A stretch of DNA of 64,000 nucleotides from contig CAWJKM010000005.1 of NCBI GenBank assembly GCA_963843525.1, positions 620,001 through 684,000 on the forward strand, read 5' to 3'. Position numbers and translations under genes: made by a program. A model generated the notes under the pieces. The model was given only the letters and a program-made list of their open reading frames with translations, did not search any database and was not told the DNA's origin. Positions 1 to 8,540 of the stretch are shown here, one piece after another. This DNA comes from DATJPR01 sp963843525 (GTDB lineage Bacteria > Bacteroidota > Ignavibacteria > UBA10030 > UBA6906). Numbering within the stretch: position 1 is the stretch's first letter; every line of letters starts with the position of its first letter.

Positions 1-110
1 TCGGTTGCGCCCGGTTTCGGAGGAGTGGGCGATGGAGTCATGTACCACATCCACACGACCAGGAGAATTCCGATAAGGACAAATCCGAGGATTGGGGTTT
101 TGCTTTCCAT
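1..110 (-). CDS. yidC: Membrane protein insertase YidC, N-terminal fragment
   Basis: Only the first 36 codons lie in the window; the gene runs off the left edge. The start codon is at 110 on the minus strand. The predicted N-terminus is a short polar stretch (MESKTP), then one hydrophobic segment of about 18 residues, then a Thr/Pro-rich linker. This is the usual first transmembrane helix and start of the periplasmic domain of Gram-negative YidC/Oxa1 insertases. It follows yidD by 21 bp in the conserved order rpmH-rnpA-yidD-yidC, which supports the call more than the short sequence does. YidC inserts and folds inner-membrane proteins with or without SecYEG. Confidence 0.85.
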   Translation of the reverse strand, partial: MESKTPILGFVLIGILLVVWMWYMTPSPTPPKPGAT

Positions 111-131
111 GCAATTCAATGCTCCAAAGAA

Positions 132-341
132 TCAGGCCGGATCATACCCGCCTGGATGAAACGGATGGCATCGGGAAATACGTTTGAGACCGCGCCAGAC
201 GCCACGGAACGACCCATACTTATTCACGGCGTCGATCATATACGTCGAGCATGTTGGAGTGTATCTGCAGGTACTCGGGGGGAGTAGTGGAGATATCGTC
301 AACTGATAAAGTCGTACGAAGGAAACAACGACCTTTTTCAT
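132..341 (-). CDS. yidD: Membrane protein insertion efficiency factor YidD
   Basis: This 69-residue protein has the family core: an N-terminal amphipathic segment (VSFVRLYQLTISPLLPP), the cysteine-rich CRYTPTCSTY block, and a C-terminal RCHPFHPGGYDP block. YidD is a small membrane-associated protein that helps YidC-dependent insertion. Its start overlaps the rnpA stop by 4 bp, indicating translational coupling, and yidC follows 21 bp downstream. The length is normal for the family. Confidence 0.96.
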   Translation of the reverse strand: MKKVVVSFVRLYQLTISPLLPPSTCRYTPTCSTYMIDAVNKYGSFRGVWRGLKRISRCHPFHPGGYDPA

Positions 342-727
342 GAGAGCGCGCGAGCCGCCGAAAGAACTGCTGCCACAAGTTTTGTCATGTCCCGATGTAC
401 TCCCGCAAGTTCCACACGCCCGACACCTGCGGAAGCGATCGGCGATTTGAATACAAACGCCACCCTGGCCGAACGCCGGACTTCCTGCAACGCGGCTGTG
501 ACCATCTTCTCTTCGCGCCGGAACGATTCACGCATGAGGCGTCGGACACGGTTTCGTTTCGTCGCCTTCCCCAGGCGTTTCGGCACGGCAAATCCGACCT
601 CAACCCTACCGGGGAAGTCCGTTCCGATGATGAACAAACACCGCATGAGCGAGCCCTGTGCCCGCTGCCCGCTCGCGAACAAGGATTCGAAGGCTCCACG
701 ACCACGCAGCGTTTGGCTCGGTGCCAC
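338..727 (-). CDS. rnpA: Ribonuclease P protein component
   Basis: The 129-residue basic protein contains the RNase P protein signature: a VGFAVPKRLGKATKRNRVRR block around residues 43-63 that binds the precursor tRNA and the catalytic RNA. With the RNase P RNA (not in this window) it removes the 5' leader from pre-tRNAs. The start is a GTG at 727, preceded directly by an in-frame stop, so it cannot extend further upstream. No clear Shine-Dalgarno is visible. It sits between rpmH (274 bp upstream) and yidD (4-bp overlap), the conserved arrangement. Confidence 0.95.
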   Translation of the reverse strand: MAPSQTLRGRGAFESLFASGQRAQGSLMRCLFIIGTDFPGRVEVGFAVPKRLGKATKRNRVRRLMRESFRREEKMVTAALQEVRRSARVAFVFKSPIASAGVGRVELAGVHRDMTKLVAAVLSAARALS

Positions 728-1001
728 TCAATAGGCTCGACTGTTGAACGTTCTACCGGTCGCCCGGCATGTCCACGGAAAGAGGATGGTCTCTCTCATG
801 TCATGACGGTGCTACTCCACGAGGGGCAATAGAGGGAAAACATACTTGAAAGCCAGCGCAGAACGACTTTTCGGAAGGATCTCCGGAATCCGGCACCGGA
901 GGTGAGTCCTCGGCCTCCGCCATCCCCGCAACCTCCGGTCTCAGGCTGTCTCAGCGCACTTCACTGCACCAGTGGAACCGAACATTTCAGGACGGCTGCT
1001 C

Positions 1002-1148
1002 TTAGCGCTCATCGCTCACGGAGAGTTTTTTCCGGCCGCGCCCACGACGGCGGGCGAGAACCTTTCGACCGTTTTTCGTCGCCATCCTCTCCCGAAAGCC
1101 GTGCGTGTTTTTCCGTTTTCTGTTGTGAGGCTGAAACGTCCGCTTCAT
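1002..1148 (-). CDS. rpmH: 50S ribosomal protein L34
   Basis: A 48-codon gene read on the minus strand from the ATG at 1148 to a TAA at 1002-1004. The translation begins MKRTFQPHNRKRKNTHGF and continues through the RMATKNGRKVL and RRRGRGRKKLSVSDER blocks, which is L34 at full length. A Shine-Dalgarno GGAG lies seven bases upstream of the ATG. It is the first gene of the rpmH-rnpA-yidD-yidC cluster and lies divergent to dnaA across the left origin region. The 274 bp between it and rnpA hold nothing I can identify. Confidence 0.98.
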   Translation of the reverse strand: MKRTFQPHNRKRKNTHGFRERMATKNGRKVLARRRGRGRKKLSVSDER

Positions 1149-1228
1149 GCGAGGACTCCTTCTGCTAGAGCGTTCTCAAAACTGCTGTCAAATCGCTGGT
1201 CAAACCATACTCTCCGGCAAAGCAATGT

Positions 1229-1257
1229 ATATTAGCAAAAGCGTGCCAGAGAAACAA
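1229..1257 (-). promoter_or_regulatory. Predicted sigma-70-type promoter of the rpmH operon
   Basis: On the minus strand TTGTTT (1252-1257) is followed after exactly 17 bp by TAATAT (1229-1234). The expected start of transcription lies about 75 bases before the rpmH ATG. The spacing and -10 match the other promoters seen in this window. Confidence 0.6.
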
Positions 1258-1428
1258 CGGGGGCACCCAAAGAAAAAAAATTCTTTGCTTGCAAACCCTC
1301 AAGCCTTCGACTACATTTAAATGTACGAAGGCACAAAAAACCTGTTTACAACTTGTTGACAATTCTCCGTGCACGGCTATTCTCTCGCCCGCCCGCACCA
1401 AAATCACTTTTTCGCATAACATAGCATT

Positions 1429-1548
1429 GTGCACATATCGGTAGAACCGATGTAACGTGTTTTTCTTCAAGAGCTTATTGCTTGACCCCTAATGTTGATA
1501 TCTTTTTATTTGCAGGGTTGAAATTCCTTGTATTTTCGATATGTGCAC
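1429..1548. repeat. Exact 12-bp inverted repeat upstream of dnaA
   Basis: GTGCACATATCG at 1429-1440 and its exact reverse complement CGATATGTGCAC at 1537-1548 flank 96 bp. Each arm contains the palindrome GTGCAC. The pair lies within the putative left origin, just before the two TGTTGATAAGT copies. It could be a binding site for a dimeric initiator or regulator, or a looping element. The function is not known. Confidence 0.75.
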
Positions 1549-1607
1549 GAAATTGTTGATAAGTTGCCATTGACCTGTTGATAAGTCCCTATCCCATTGA
1601 AATTCCA

Positions 1608-3068
1608 ATGGATCAAGCACAAGTTCGTCATACTCAGCCGACTGATGCCGATGAAGCTCGCGAGGTTTGGAACGCTTGTCTGGAACTCATCCGTGATAAA
1701 GTAAACACGCAAAGTTTCAAGACGTGGTTCGAGCCGATTCAGCCTCTTCACCTCAGAGCGGGAAAACTCACCGTCCAGGTCCCGAGTCAATTCTTTTACG
1801 ACTGGCTGGAGGAGCACTATAACGGCGTGATATCGTCGACCATTGCCAACGTCCTGGGAAAGGGTGCCCAGCTCGAGTATGCGCTTGGACCCGAGGAACC
1901 CACCAACGAGAATGACTTCGGGGTGGCTCTTCCACCACCCAGGCCGGAATTCAAAGAGTTCCCTCCGCAACCGGACACGTTCACCACAACACAGCCATCC
2001 GGATCGTCAATCACGCTCGGTTTTGATGCTCCCGCATTCCAGAGTTCACTCAACCCGCGCTACGTGTTCGACAAGTTCATCAAGGGGGACAGCAATCAGC
2101 TTGCGCGGGCCGCGGCCCTCGCGGTTGCGAACAATCCCGGTGGGACTTCCTTCAATCCGCTTGTCATTTACGGCGGCGTGGGTCTGGGCAAAACCCACCT
2201 TATCCATTCGATCGGCAACTATGCCCTTGCGAATCGAAAGGCGCAACGGGTCATCTACGTCTCCAGCGACCGTTTTACGCAGGAATTCATCGACGCTGTC
2301 GCGCGCGACCGGCTCAACGACTTCTCGAACTTCTACCGCAGCATGGATATCCTCATTGTCGACGATATTCAGTTCTTCTCGGGAAAAGAGAAGACGCAGG
2401 ACAGTTTTTTCCACACATTCAATGTCCTTCATCAGCTGGGCAAGCAGCTTGTGCTGTCTTCTGACAGGCCGCCGAAGGAATTGAAAGGCTTGCAGGACCG
2501 CCTGATTTCCCGTTTCCAGTGGGGCCTCACGTCGGATATTCAACCCCCTGATCTCGAAATGCGCATCGCCATTCTTCGCAAGAAGAGTGCTGATGATGGT
2601 ATTGAACTGCCAGAGGATGTGGTGGAATTCATTGCGGCAAACGTGACCTCCAACATCCGACAGATGGAAGGGTGCCTGATCAACCTGCTCGCAGCGGCGT
2701 CCCTGAGCAGCCGTGAAATAACGATCGAGCTCGCACGAGAGGCAGTGAAAGTCGTGGTGGGCGACGTTCGCTCACCCATCACCGTTGAAGCGATCCAGCG
2801 AACTGTCTGCGAGTATTTTGACATTCCCGACGATCTTCTCCGCGCCAAGACGCGACGGCAGGAAATTGTCAGTGCCCGTCAGATCGCCATGTACCTCGCA
2901 AAGGAACTCACGAACTCATCGCTGAAAACAATCGGCCTTCACTTCGGTGGCCGCGATCATAGCACCGTCATCCACGCGTATCAGTCCGTTGAGGATCAAA
3001 TGCGCGTCGATCCAAAGTACGAAGCCAATCTGACTCAGATACGAAAGAGACTCCAACTCATTTCCTGA
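1608..3068 (+). CDS. dnaA: Chromosomal replication initiator protein DnaA
   Basis: DnaA binds DnaA boxes at the origin and, in its ATP form, melts DNA and loads the DnaB helicase. The 486-residue protein has domain I (VWNACLELIRDKVNTQSFKTWFEPI), a Pro-rich linker near residues 105-135, an AAA+ domain with Walker A GGVGLGKT (about 189-196) and Walker B DILIVDDIQFF (about 247-257), and the C-terminal DNA-binding motif GGRDHSTVIHAY (about 447). I chose the ATG at 1608 (MDQAQVRHTQ). A TTG at 1578 would add ten residues but lies inside the second TGTTGATAAGT repeat. There is no obvious Shine-Dalgarno. Confidence 0.98.
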   Translation: MDQAQVRHTQPTDADEAREVWNACLELIRDKVNTQSFKTWFEPIQPLHLRAGKLTVQVPSQFFYDWLEEHYNGVISSTIANVLGKGAQLEYALGPEEPTNENDFGVALPPPRPEFKEFPPQPDTFTTTQPSGSSITLGFDAPAFQSSLNPRYVFDKFIKGDSNQLARAAALAVANNPGGTSFNPLVIYGGVGLGKTHLIHSIGNYALANRKAQRVIYVSSDRFTQEFIDAVARDRLNDFSNFYRSMDILIVDDIQFFSGKEKTQDSFFHTFNVLHQLGKQLVLSSDRPPKELKGLQDRLISRFQWGLTSDIQPPDLEMRIAILRKKSADDGIELPEDVVEFIAANVTSNIRQMEGCLINLLAAASLSSREITIELAREAVKVVVGDVRSPITVEAIQRTVCEYFDIPDDLLRAKTRRQEIVSARQIAMYLAKELTNSSLKTIGLHFGGRDHSTVIHAYQSVEDQMRVDPKYEANLTQIRKRLQLIS

Positions 3069-3516
3069 TGTGCCTCCTGAACAGAACTTCGCAAGTCCCT
3101 CGTTTACATTCTCCCGGGTATCTTTGCACAATCTGTTCACAATCGGTCCGGAATGCTGTGGGAAAGAGTGACAGAAGATGTACGTTATCCCCGGCGAAAT
3201 GATTCTCCAAACCCGCTGTGCACAAGTCTGGACTTAGAGGCAGGTTTTCCACAGCATAACATTTGACAATCTCCTTCAAGTCCGCGTGCGAACTTCCCGT
3301 GTGAAAGCTGTTGATGCTCCTGTAACTGCATTCTCCACATGTCCACAGGCCTTCTTCATCTTCTTCTTTTAATTATAGATATATATTTATAAGAGGCGTG
3401 TGTACATCTCTCTGAAAGAGTAGAATTCTTCCTAAAATCTCCGTATATTGGGAAGATTTGGAGAGTTCTGCAGTACCCTAGTCAAATATGCCAGATCCCC
3501 TTGAGTGGAGTTTGCC
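3069..3516. other. Putative oriC between dnaA and dnaN
   Basis: This 448-bp gene-free region holds a cluster of DnaA-box-like 9-mers. The perfect TTTTCCACA is at 3245-3253. One-mismatch sites are at 3122-3130 (CTTTGCACA), 3157-3165 and 3217-3225 (reverse strand), and 3331-3339 (TTCTCCACA). A strongly A/T-rich block follows at 3367-3394. Box cluster plus AT-rich block next to dnaA is the standard bacterial origin layout. A TATATT at 3444-3449 may be a -10 element for dnaN, but I see no good -35. Confidence 0.75.
3367..3394. other. Candidate DNA unwinding element
   Basis: A 28-bp stretch made almost only of A and T (TTTTAATTATAGATATATAT at its start) in an otherwise G+C-rich region. It lies directly after the DnaA-box cluster and before dnaN, the expected place for duplex opening. 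The role is inferred from composition and position only. Confidence 0.6.
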
Positions 3517-4638
3517 ATGAAATTTACCGTGAATAGCGCACTTCTCCAGCGAACGTTGAGCAAACTCGGCGGCGTCATTCAGGCAAAATCGACGATGCCT
3601 ATTCTCGAACACTTCCTGTTCGACGTTGTCAACAATACACTTACAGCAACGGCAACGGATCTGGCAATCTGGATGACAGTGGCGCTGGAGGTGAAGGGGG
3701 AGACTGACGGGAAAATAACGGTTCCGGCGAAGCGCTTCACAGACACGCTTCGCTCTCTTGCCGACACGGATGTGGAGTTTTCCGCGGACACCACGACGAA
3801 CCGGATCACGGTGAAAACGTCGACAGGCGAGTTCAACCTTACGGGTGACCATCACAGTGCATTTCCGCCGACACCGGAAACAGAAAACACCGAGCAACTG
3901 GATCTGAGCGGTGCGGAATTGCGGAAGCTCATCCAGAAAACCACATTTGCCGTGAGCCAGGATGAGCTTCGGCCTGCAATGAACGGTGTCCTCATTGAAG
4001 CGAGAAGTGCTGCAATTACATCCGTTGCAACCGACGGGCACCGGATGGTGCGGTACAAGTTGACACTTGCAAAGCCCATCACGTTTGAACGGGACGTCAT
4101 TATACCAGTAAAGACACTTCACGTCGTCGGCCGATCGCTCGAAGAGGAAGGCGCAACAGCGCTTCTCTCGAAGACGCACATTCGCCTCAAGTTTCCGTCG
4201 TGGGAAGTCGTTTCGCGCCTTATCGATGAACAGTATCCGCGCTACGAAAGCGTGATCCCGGCGATGGCGGATGATGACAAGATCCTGAAGGCGAACCGGG
4301 AAGCGTTGATTCAGACAATCAGGCGTGTGGCGCTGTACGCGAACGCCGCGACGCACCAGGTCCGGTTCGACATTGCCAAAGACGAGCTGCGGGTGGCGGC
4401 ACAGGATGTGGATTTCGGCTGGGATGCGAAGGAAAAGCTCCCGTGCACATTCTCCGACACGGTGTTCATGATCGGCTTCAATGCTACATATCTCGTCGAC
4501 CTGTTAAGCCATCTCGACGGGGAGAGCGTCGTCTTTCACTTCAGTGCGCCGACGAGAGCCGGGATCATTCTGCCGGAGCAGCCTGTCGACGGGGAGGACT
4601 TGTTAATGCTCGTCATGCCGGTTCGCCTGAACACGTAG
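3517..4638 (+). CDS. dnaN: DNA polymerase III beta subunit (sliding clamp)
   Basis: The 373-residue protein begins MKFTVNSALLQRTLSKLGGV and shows the three-fold clamp architecture: TMPILEHFLFDV in domain I, LRPAMNGVLIEA in domain II, VLMP-like LLMLVMPVRL at the C-terminus. It forms the ring that tethers polymerases to DNA and recruits proteins with QxxLF-type motifs. A GTG at 3505 would add four residues, but GGAG sits seven bases before the ATG at 3517, so I prefer 3517. It follows the putative origin in the usual dnaA-dnaN-recF order. Confidence 0.97.
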   Translation: MKFTVNSALLQRTLSKLGGVIQAKSTMPILEHFLFDVVNNTLTATATDLAIWMTVALEVKGETDGKITVPAKRFTDTLRSLADTDVEFSADTTTNRITVKTSTGEFNLTGDHHSAFPPTPETENTEQLDLSGAELRKLIQKTTFAVSQDELRPAMNGVLIEARSAAITSVATDGHRMVRYKLTLAKPITFERDVIIPVKTLHVVGRSLEEEGATALLSKTHIRLKFPSWEVVSRLIDEQYPRYESVIPAMADDDKILKANREALIQTIRRVALYANAATHQVRFDIAKDELRVAAQDVDFGWDAKEKLPCTFSDTVFMIGFNATYLVDLLSHLDGESVVFHFSAPTRAGIILPEQPVDGEDLLMLVMPVRLNT

Positions 4639-4740
4639 GAGGTGGATCACAAACCCCGCACTGGTTCCCGTGCCGGTGAGAACAACGACCCTGAAAATTG
4701 TGCGTGCCGGCGAGTGCAGAGTTCGGGTCGAACATCCAAC

Positions 4741-4800
4741 ACACGAGCGCTCTCGCGTGTGACCAGCAAAACAAACGTGCGGCCCCGTCGACAACGGGGC
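4741..4800. repeat. Two short hairpins in the dnaN-recF gap
   Basis: GCCCCGT (4782-4788) pairs perfectly with ACGGGGC (4794-4800) across a five-base loop. Just upstream 4741-4760 (ACACGAG...CTCGCGTGT) is an imperfect inverted repeat. No T-run follows, so an intrinsic terminator is unlikely; attenuation or RNA processing within the operon is possible. The rest of the 215-bp gap holds nothing I recognise. Confidence 0.45.
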
Positions 4801-4853
4801 TGTCGCATTCCAGACGGAGCAAGATGACTGATCATGACGCGTGAGTTGTATGC

Positions 4854-5987
4854 ATGATCATCAAGAATATCCACCTTTTCAACTTTCGCAATCATGCGGA
4901 CAGCGACCTTTCCTTCGGCGAGGGCATCAATGTGTTGTCCGGTGCAAACGGCCAGGGGAAGACCAACATCCTGGAAGCAGTTTCGTACCTCGGTCTGACG
5001 AAGAGCTTTTACGCAGCGACCGATCTGCATGTCGTGCGGTTGGGCGAGAAGTCGTTCAACGTCCTCGGGCATCTCACGTCCGACGGTGGCGTGCCGCACA
5101 CGGTTCACGTGGCATTCCGGAAGGATGAGCCGCAAAAGTCGGTACTCATCGACAATGTCGCGCCGGAGTCGTTGAGCCGGGTCATCGGACGTTTTCCCGT
5201 AGTCATTCTTTCGCCGGAGCACAGCCGTATCACGGGTGGCGGGCCGGCCGAGCGGCGACGATTCCTCGACCTGCTCTTGTCGCAGGTGAGCGCACGCTAT
5301 CTCGACGATATCATGCAATACCGCCGGGTGTTGCGCCAGCGCAATAGAATCCTCCACGACGCACGCTGGCGCCCCGCGGGGGCGAAAGAGCTTGTCGAGC
5401 CTTGGACCCGCAATCTGATTGACCTGGGCGCGCGGATTGTCGGTCGCCGCCTGCAGTTCGTGGCGGAATTCTCCGACTATGTGCGACGCACCTATGCATT
5501 CCTGGCGGGGGAATTCGAAGAACCGTCGATCGATTACCAGGGGTTCGATGATTTTGCCGGCAGCCCTTCCGAAGAGGCGATCGCGTCCCGCATGGCTGAA
5601 GAGCTGGAACAACGATGGGATGAAGAGGTGCGCCGGGGGGTATCTCTTGTGGGACCGCACCGGGACGAACTCCGGTTGCTGTTAAACGGTATCAGTGTTC
5701 AGGAATACGCGTCGACGGGACAACAGAAAACATTTCTCGTGGCGCTGAAAGTCGCCGAGCACACATACCTCCGGGAGCGAAGAAACGAACGGCCCATTAT
5801 GTTGCTCGATGATCTGTTCGGGGAACTGGATGAACAACGGTCGCGACGCATCCTGGAGCAGATCGCGCGGGAAGGGCAATGCGTCATCACGGCGACAGAC
5901 GATCGCCCGTTCATGACAAAAGGGGCCTGGAACACATCACTGAAACGGTTCGTAATTGACCGTGGGACAGTCAAAGAAGAGGCGTAA
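4854..5987 (+). CDS. recF: DNA replication and repair protein RecF
   Basis: The 377-residue SMC-like ATPase begins MIIKNIHLFNFRNH, the typical RecF start. It has Walker A GANGQGKT (30-37), the signature region STGQQKT near residue 285, and Walker B PIMLLDDLFGELDEQR near 310. RecF with RecO and RecR loads RecA at gaps and stalled forks. The length is normal. Its 3' end overlaps the following DUF721 gene, indicating co-transcription with it and probably gyrB. Confidence 0.97.
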   Translation: MIIKNIHLFNFRNHADSDLSFGEGINVLSGANGQGKTNILEAVSYLGLTKSFYAATDLHVVRLGEKSFNVLGHLTSDGGVPHTVHVAFRKDEPQKSVLIDNVAPESLSRVIGRFPVVILSPEHSRITGGGPAERRRFLDLLLSQVSARYLDDIMQYRRVLRQRNRILHDARWRPAGAKELVEPWTRNLIDLGARIVGRRLQFVAEFSDYVRRTYAFLAGEFEEPSIDYQGFDDFAGSPSEEAIASRMAEELEQRWDEEVRRGVSLVGPHRDELRLLLNGISVQEYASTGQQKTFLVALKVAEHTYLRERRNERPIMLLDDLFGELDEQRSRRILEQIAREGQCVITATDDRPFMTKGAWNTSLKRFVIDRGTVKEEA

Positions 5988-6270
5988 GGGACACCCGCAA
6001 TCCGTGGGCGATGCGCTGAGCAAGCTCACAAAATCCCTCGGGATCGAGAAGGCCGTCGATGAGTATGCGATCGTCGCCGCCTGGCCGGAGATCGTGGGAG
6101 AACGGATCGCCGGTGTCACGAGTGCGCAGCGGATTGAAAACGGCGTGCTGTTCGTCAGTGTGACCACTGCGCCGTGGCGGATGGAACTCTCGATGCAACG
6201 GCAGGAGATTATCCGCAAGATCAATGCAGAAACCGGGAAACAGATCGTCAAAGAAATCCGGTTTCGTTAG
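5962..6270 (+). CDS. DUF721 (DciA-like) protein
   Basis: A 102-residue protein with the DUF721 pattern: basic N-terminus, YAIVAAWPEIVGERIAGVTSAQRIENGVLFVSV, then a hydrophobic/charged tail ending in VKEIRFR. DUF721 includes DciA, which loads the replicative helicase in bacteria lacking DnaC/DnaI. The position between recF and gyrB is the classic location. The start is probably the GTG at 5962 (MGQSKKRRKG); a TTG at 5956 is also possible. Either way the gene overlaps recF by about 26-32 bp. A direct helicase-loading role here is inferred from family and place. Confidence 0.85.
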   Translation: MGQSKKRRKGHPQSVGDALSKLTKSLGIEKAVDEYAIVAAWPEIVGERIAGVTSAQRIENGVLFVSVTTAPWRMELSMQRQEIIRKINAETGKQIVKEIRFR

Positions 6271-6318
6271 GGAAGAACCCATCGTACAGTGTGATAATTG
6301 ATGGAGTGAGAGCTCGTT

Positions 6319-8367
6319 ATGGCAAAAGCAGCAGCGACAGGGACATCGACCACCAATGGCCACGGCTATACGGCGGAGGATATCACCGTCCTCAAAGGAC
6401 TGGAAGCGGTCCGGCGTCGGCCCGCCATGTACATCGGTGACATCAGCACCCGGGGACTGCACCACCTCGTCTATGAGGTGGTGGACAATTCGATCGACGA
6501 AGCACTCGCCGGCTTCGCGAAGAATATCATCGTCACCATCGACAAGGAGGGTTCGGTCACCGTCGAAGATGACGGCCGGGGAATTCCCACCGACTTCCAC
6601 AAGGAAGAGAAGCGATCGGCCCTGGAAGTGGTTATGACGGTCCTCCACGCGGGGGGGAAATTCGACAAAAACACATACAAGGTGTCCGGGGGGCTGCACG
6701 GCGTCGGTGTCTCCGTGGTGAATGCCCTGAGTGAATGGCTTGAGGTGGAAGTCTACCGTGAAGGGAAGGTGTCCTATCAGAAATACAAACGGGGGGACCC
6801 CGTTGCACCCGTGAAGGTGACGGGAAAGGTGAGGGAAGACAAGACCGGAACGAAAATCACGTTTATGCCCGACTCCCAGATCTTCAAGAACCGGGTGTTC
6901 AAATTCGAAACTCTGGCCGAACGATTGCGCGAGTTGGCGTTTCTGAACTCCCAGGTGACCCTGAAGATGGTGGATCTCCGCTCAAAGAGTGAGCGTGAGG
7001 AAGTTTTCCATTTCAAAGGGGGACTGATCGAGTTCGTAAAATACATCGACGACACCCGCCCATCGATCGTGAAGAAACCATATTACGGTCAGGGATCCGA
7101 CAAGGACGAGAACGGGCGGATGGTGGAGGTCGAGGCGGCGTTCACGTACAACGACGAATACAACGAGAATATCTTCACGTACGTGAACAACATCAACACC
7201 CATGAAGGCGGAACACATCTTGTCGGGTTTCGTACGGCTCTGACCCGGTCGCTCAACAACTTTGCCTACAAGAACGGCATCCTGAAAGAGGGCGGCACGT
7301 CGGTCACCGGCGATGACTTCCGTGAGGGATTCACCGGCGTGATCAGCGTCAAAGTCCCGGAACCTCAGTTCGAGGGACAGACGAAAACGAAGCTCGGCAA
7401 CAGTGAGGTGAAGAGCATCGTGGAGGGGGTCATCGGACAAACGCTGCAATCCTGGCTGGAAGACAACTCTGCGGACGCGAAACGGATTATCGACAAAGCG
7501 CTCAAAGCCGCTGAGGCCAGAGAGGCTGCGCGCAAGGCACGTGACATTACCCGGCGGAAGAACGCCTTGACATCCGGGGGCTTGCCGGGGAAGCTCGCCG
7601 ACTGTTCGATCAACGACCCCGAGCATTGTGAACTGTATCTTGTCGAAGGCGACTCCGCGGGTGGAAGCGCGAAACAGGGAAGAGATCGACGGTTCCAGGC
7701 AATCCTTCCTCTGAAAGGGAAGATCCTGAACGTGCAGAAGGCGCGGATGAACAAGATCCTTGAAAACGAGGAGATCCGGAACATCTTCACGGCGATCGGC
7801 GCGGGCGTCGCGGATGAATTTGACCCGGCAAAAGTCCGGTACGGGAAGATCATCATCATGTGCGATGCCGACGTGGACGGCTCCCATATTCGCACCCTGC
7901 TGCTCACCCTGTTTTACCGGCACATGAAGGAACTCATCGAGCTTGGTCACGTCTACATCGCGCAGCCACCCCTGTACAAAGTGAAGAAGGGGAAACTGGA
8001 GCAGTATGCGTACGATGAAGAGGAACGGACGGAATTGGTGAAACGGCTCCAGGCAGACAAAGGCGGGAAGAAGGAAAAGGAACCGGCCGTGGTCCTGCCC
8101 ACGGAGGGCGAGGAGGCGCCGGAAGAAGGAGCGCAGGTGCTCGGCAGCGGCATTGTCATCTCCCGGTTCAAAGGGTTGGGAGAAATGAATCCGGAACAAC
8201 TGTGGTCCACGACGATGAACCCGGAAACGCGGACTGTCCTCCAGGTGTCGATCGAGAACGCCGCAGATGCCGACCGCACATTCTCGATACTCATGGGAGA
8301 CGAGGTGGAGCCCCGGCGTCAATTCATCGAAAATAACGCGAAGTACGTGCGGAACCTTGATGTGTAG
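6319..8367 (+). CDS. gyrB: DNA gyrase subunit B
   Basis: The 682-residue GyrB has the GHKL ATPase motifs (EVVDNSIDEALAG, DDGRGIP, GLHGVGVSVVNAL), the transducer, the TOPRIM motifs EGDSAGGSAKQGRDR and DADVDGSHIRTLL, and the C-terminal GLGEMNPEQLW and RRQFIE blocks. It hydrolyses ATP and with GyrA introduces negative supercoils. Between PPLYKVKKGK and the GLGEMN motif it carries a charged, Glu/Lys/Pro-rich insertion of some 35 residues, which accounts for its length above the usual ~640. The gene is 48 bp after the DUF721 gene and is separated from gyrA by a repeat array. Confidence 0.98.
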   Translation: MAKAAATGTSTTNGHGYTAEDITVLKGLEAVRRRPAMYIGDISTRGLHHLVYEVVDNSIDEALAGFAKNIIVTIDKEGSVTVEDDGRGIPTDFHKEEKRSALEVVMTVLHAGGKFDKNTYKVSGGLHGVGVSVVNALSEWLEVEVYREGKVSYQKYKRGDPVAPVKVTGKVREDKTGTKITFMPDSQIFKNRVFKFETLAERLRELAFLNSQVTLKMVDLRSKSEREEVFHFKGGLIEFVKYIDDTRPSIVKKPYYGQGSDKDENGRMVEVEAAFTYNDEYNENIFTYVNNINTHEGGTHLVGFRTALTRSLNNFAYKNGILKEGGTSVTGDDFREGFTGVISVKVPEPQFEGQTKTKLGNSEVKSIVEGVIGQTLQSWLEDNSADAKRIIDKALKAAEAREAARKARDITRRKNALTSGGLPGKLADCSINDPEHCELYLVEGDSAGGSAKQGRDRRFQAILPLKGKILNVQKARMNKILENEEIRNIFTAIGAGVADEFDPAKVRYGKIIIMCDADVDGSHIRTLLLTLFYRHMKELIELGHVYIAQPPLYKVKKGKLEQYAYDEEERTELVKRLQADKGGKKEKEPAVVLPTEGEEAPEEGAQVLGSGIVISRFKGLGEMNPEQLWSTTMNPETRTVLQVSIENAADADRTFSILMGDEVEPRRQFIENNAKYVRNLDV

Positions 8368-8379
8368 GTGGGTGAGGAG

Positions 8380-8528
8380 GCAGTAGACAGTAGACAGTAA
8401 ACAGTAGACAGTAAACAGCAAACAGAATGTTTGTGATGCGTTCTCTGCCTACTGCCATCTGCCATCTGCCTACTGCCGGTTGCCTTCACCCACTGTCCAC
8501 TGTAAACTGTCTACTGTAAACTGTAAAC
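8380..8528. repeat. Inverted arrays of 7-bp repeats between gyrB and gyrA
   Basis: Heptamers run in strict register. On the left, 8380-8428, they read gcagtag, acagtag, acagtaa, acagtag, acagtaa, acagcaa, acagaat. On the right, 8445-8528, twelve units read ctgccta, ctgccat (twice), ctgccta, ctgccgg, ttgcctt, cacccac, tgtccac, tgtaaac, tgtctac and tgtaaac (twice). The right half is the inverted complement of the left type, so a transcript could fold into a long imperfect hairpin. A related array lies at 40365-40457. Short tandemly repeated heptanucleotides between genes are known from other bacteria; the function here is unknown. Confidence 0.85.
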
Positions 8529-8540
8529 CATCAACTACCC

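Larger units (their letters stand above)
1149..1607. other. rpmH-dnaA intergenic region, left part of the putative origin
   Basis: This 459-bp divergent region has no gene. It contains the rpmH promoter, several A/T runs, and DnaA-box-like sites. TGTTGATAA occurs twice (1554-1562 and 1576-1584, one mismatch from the reverse consensus TGTGNAWAA), 22 bp apart and both inside TGTTGATAAGT. A third TGTTGATA is at 1493-1500, and TTGTGCACA (one mismatch) is at 1427-1435. A weak TTGACC (1482-1487) with a T/A-rich -10 about 17 bp later could be the dnaA promoter. DnaA commonly autoregulates its gene from such sites. Confidence 0.55.

Noticed and set aside
6982..8421. A 479-codon open frame antisense to gyrB, extending into the heptamer repeats
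   Set aside because: Same reason; its N-terminus is only translated repeat DNA.
8380..8528. Heptamer array as a CRISPR
   Set aside because: Units are 7 bp without spacers and are inverted halves of a palindrome.
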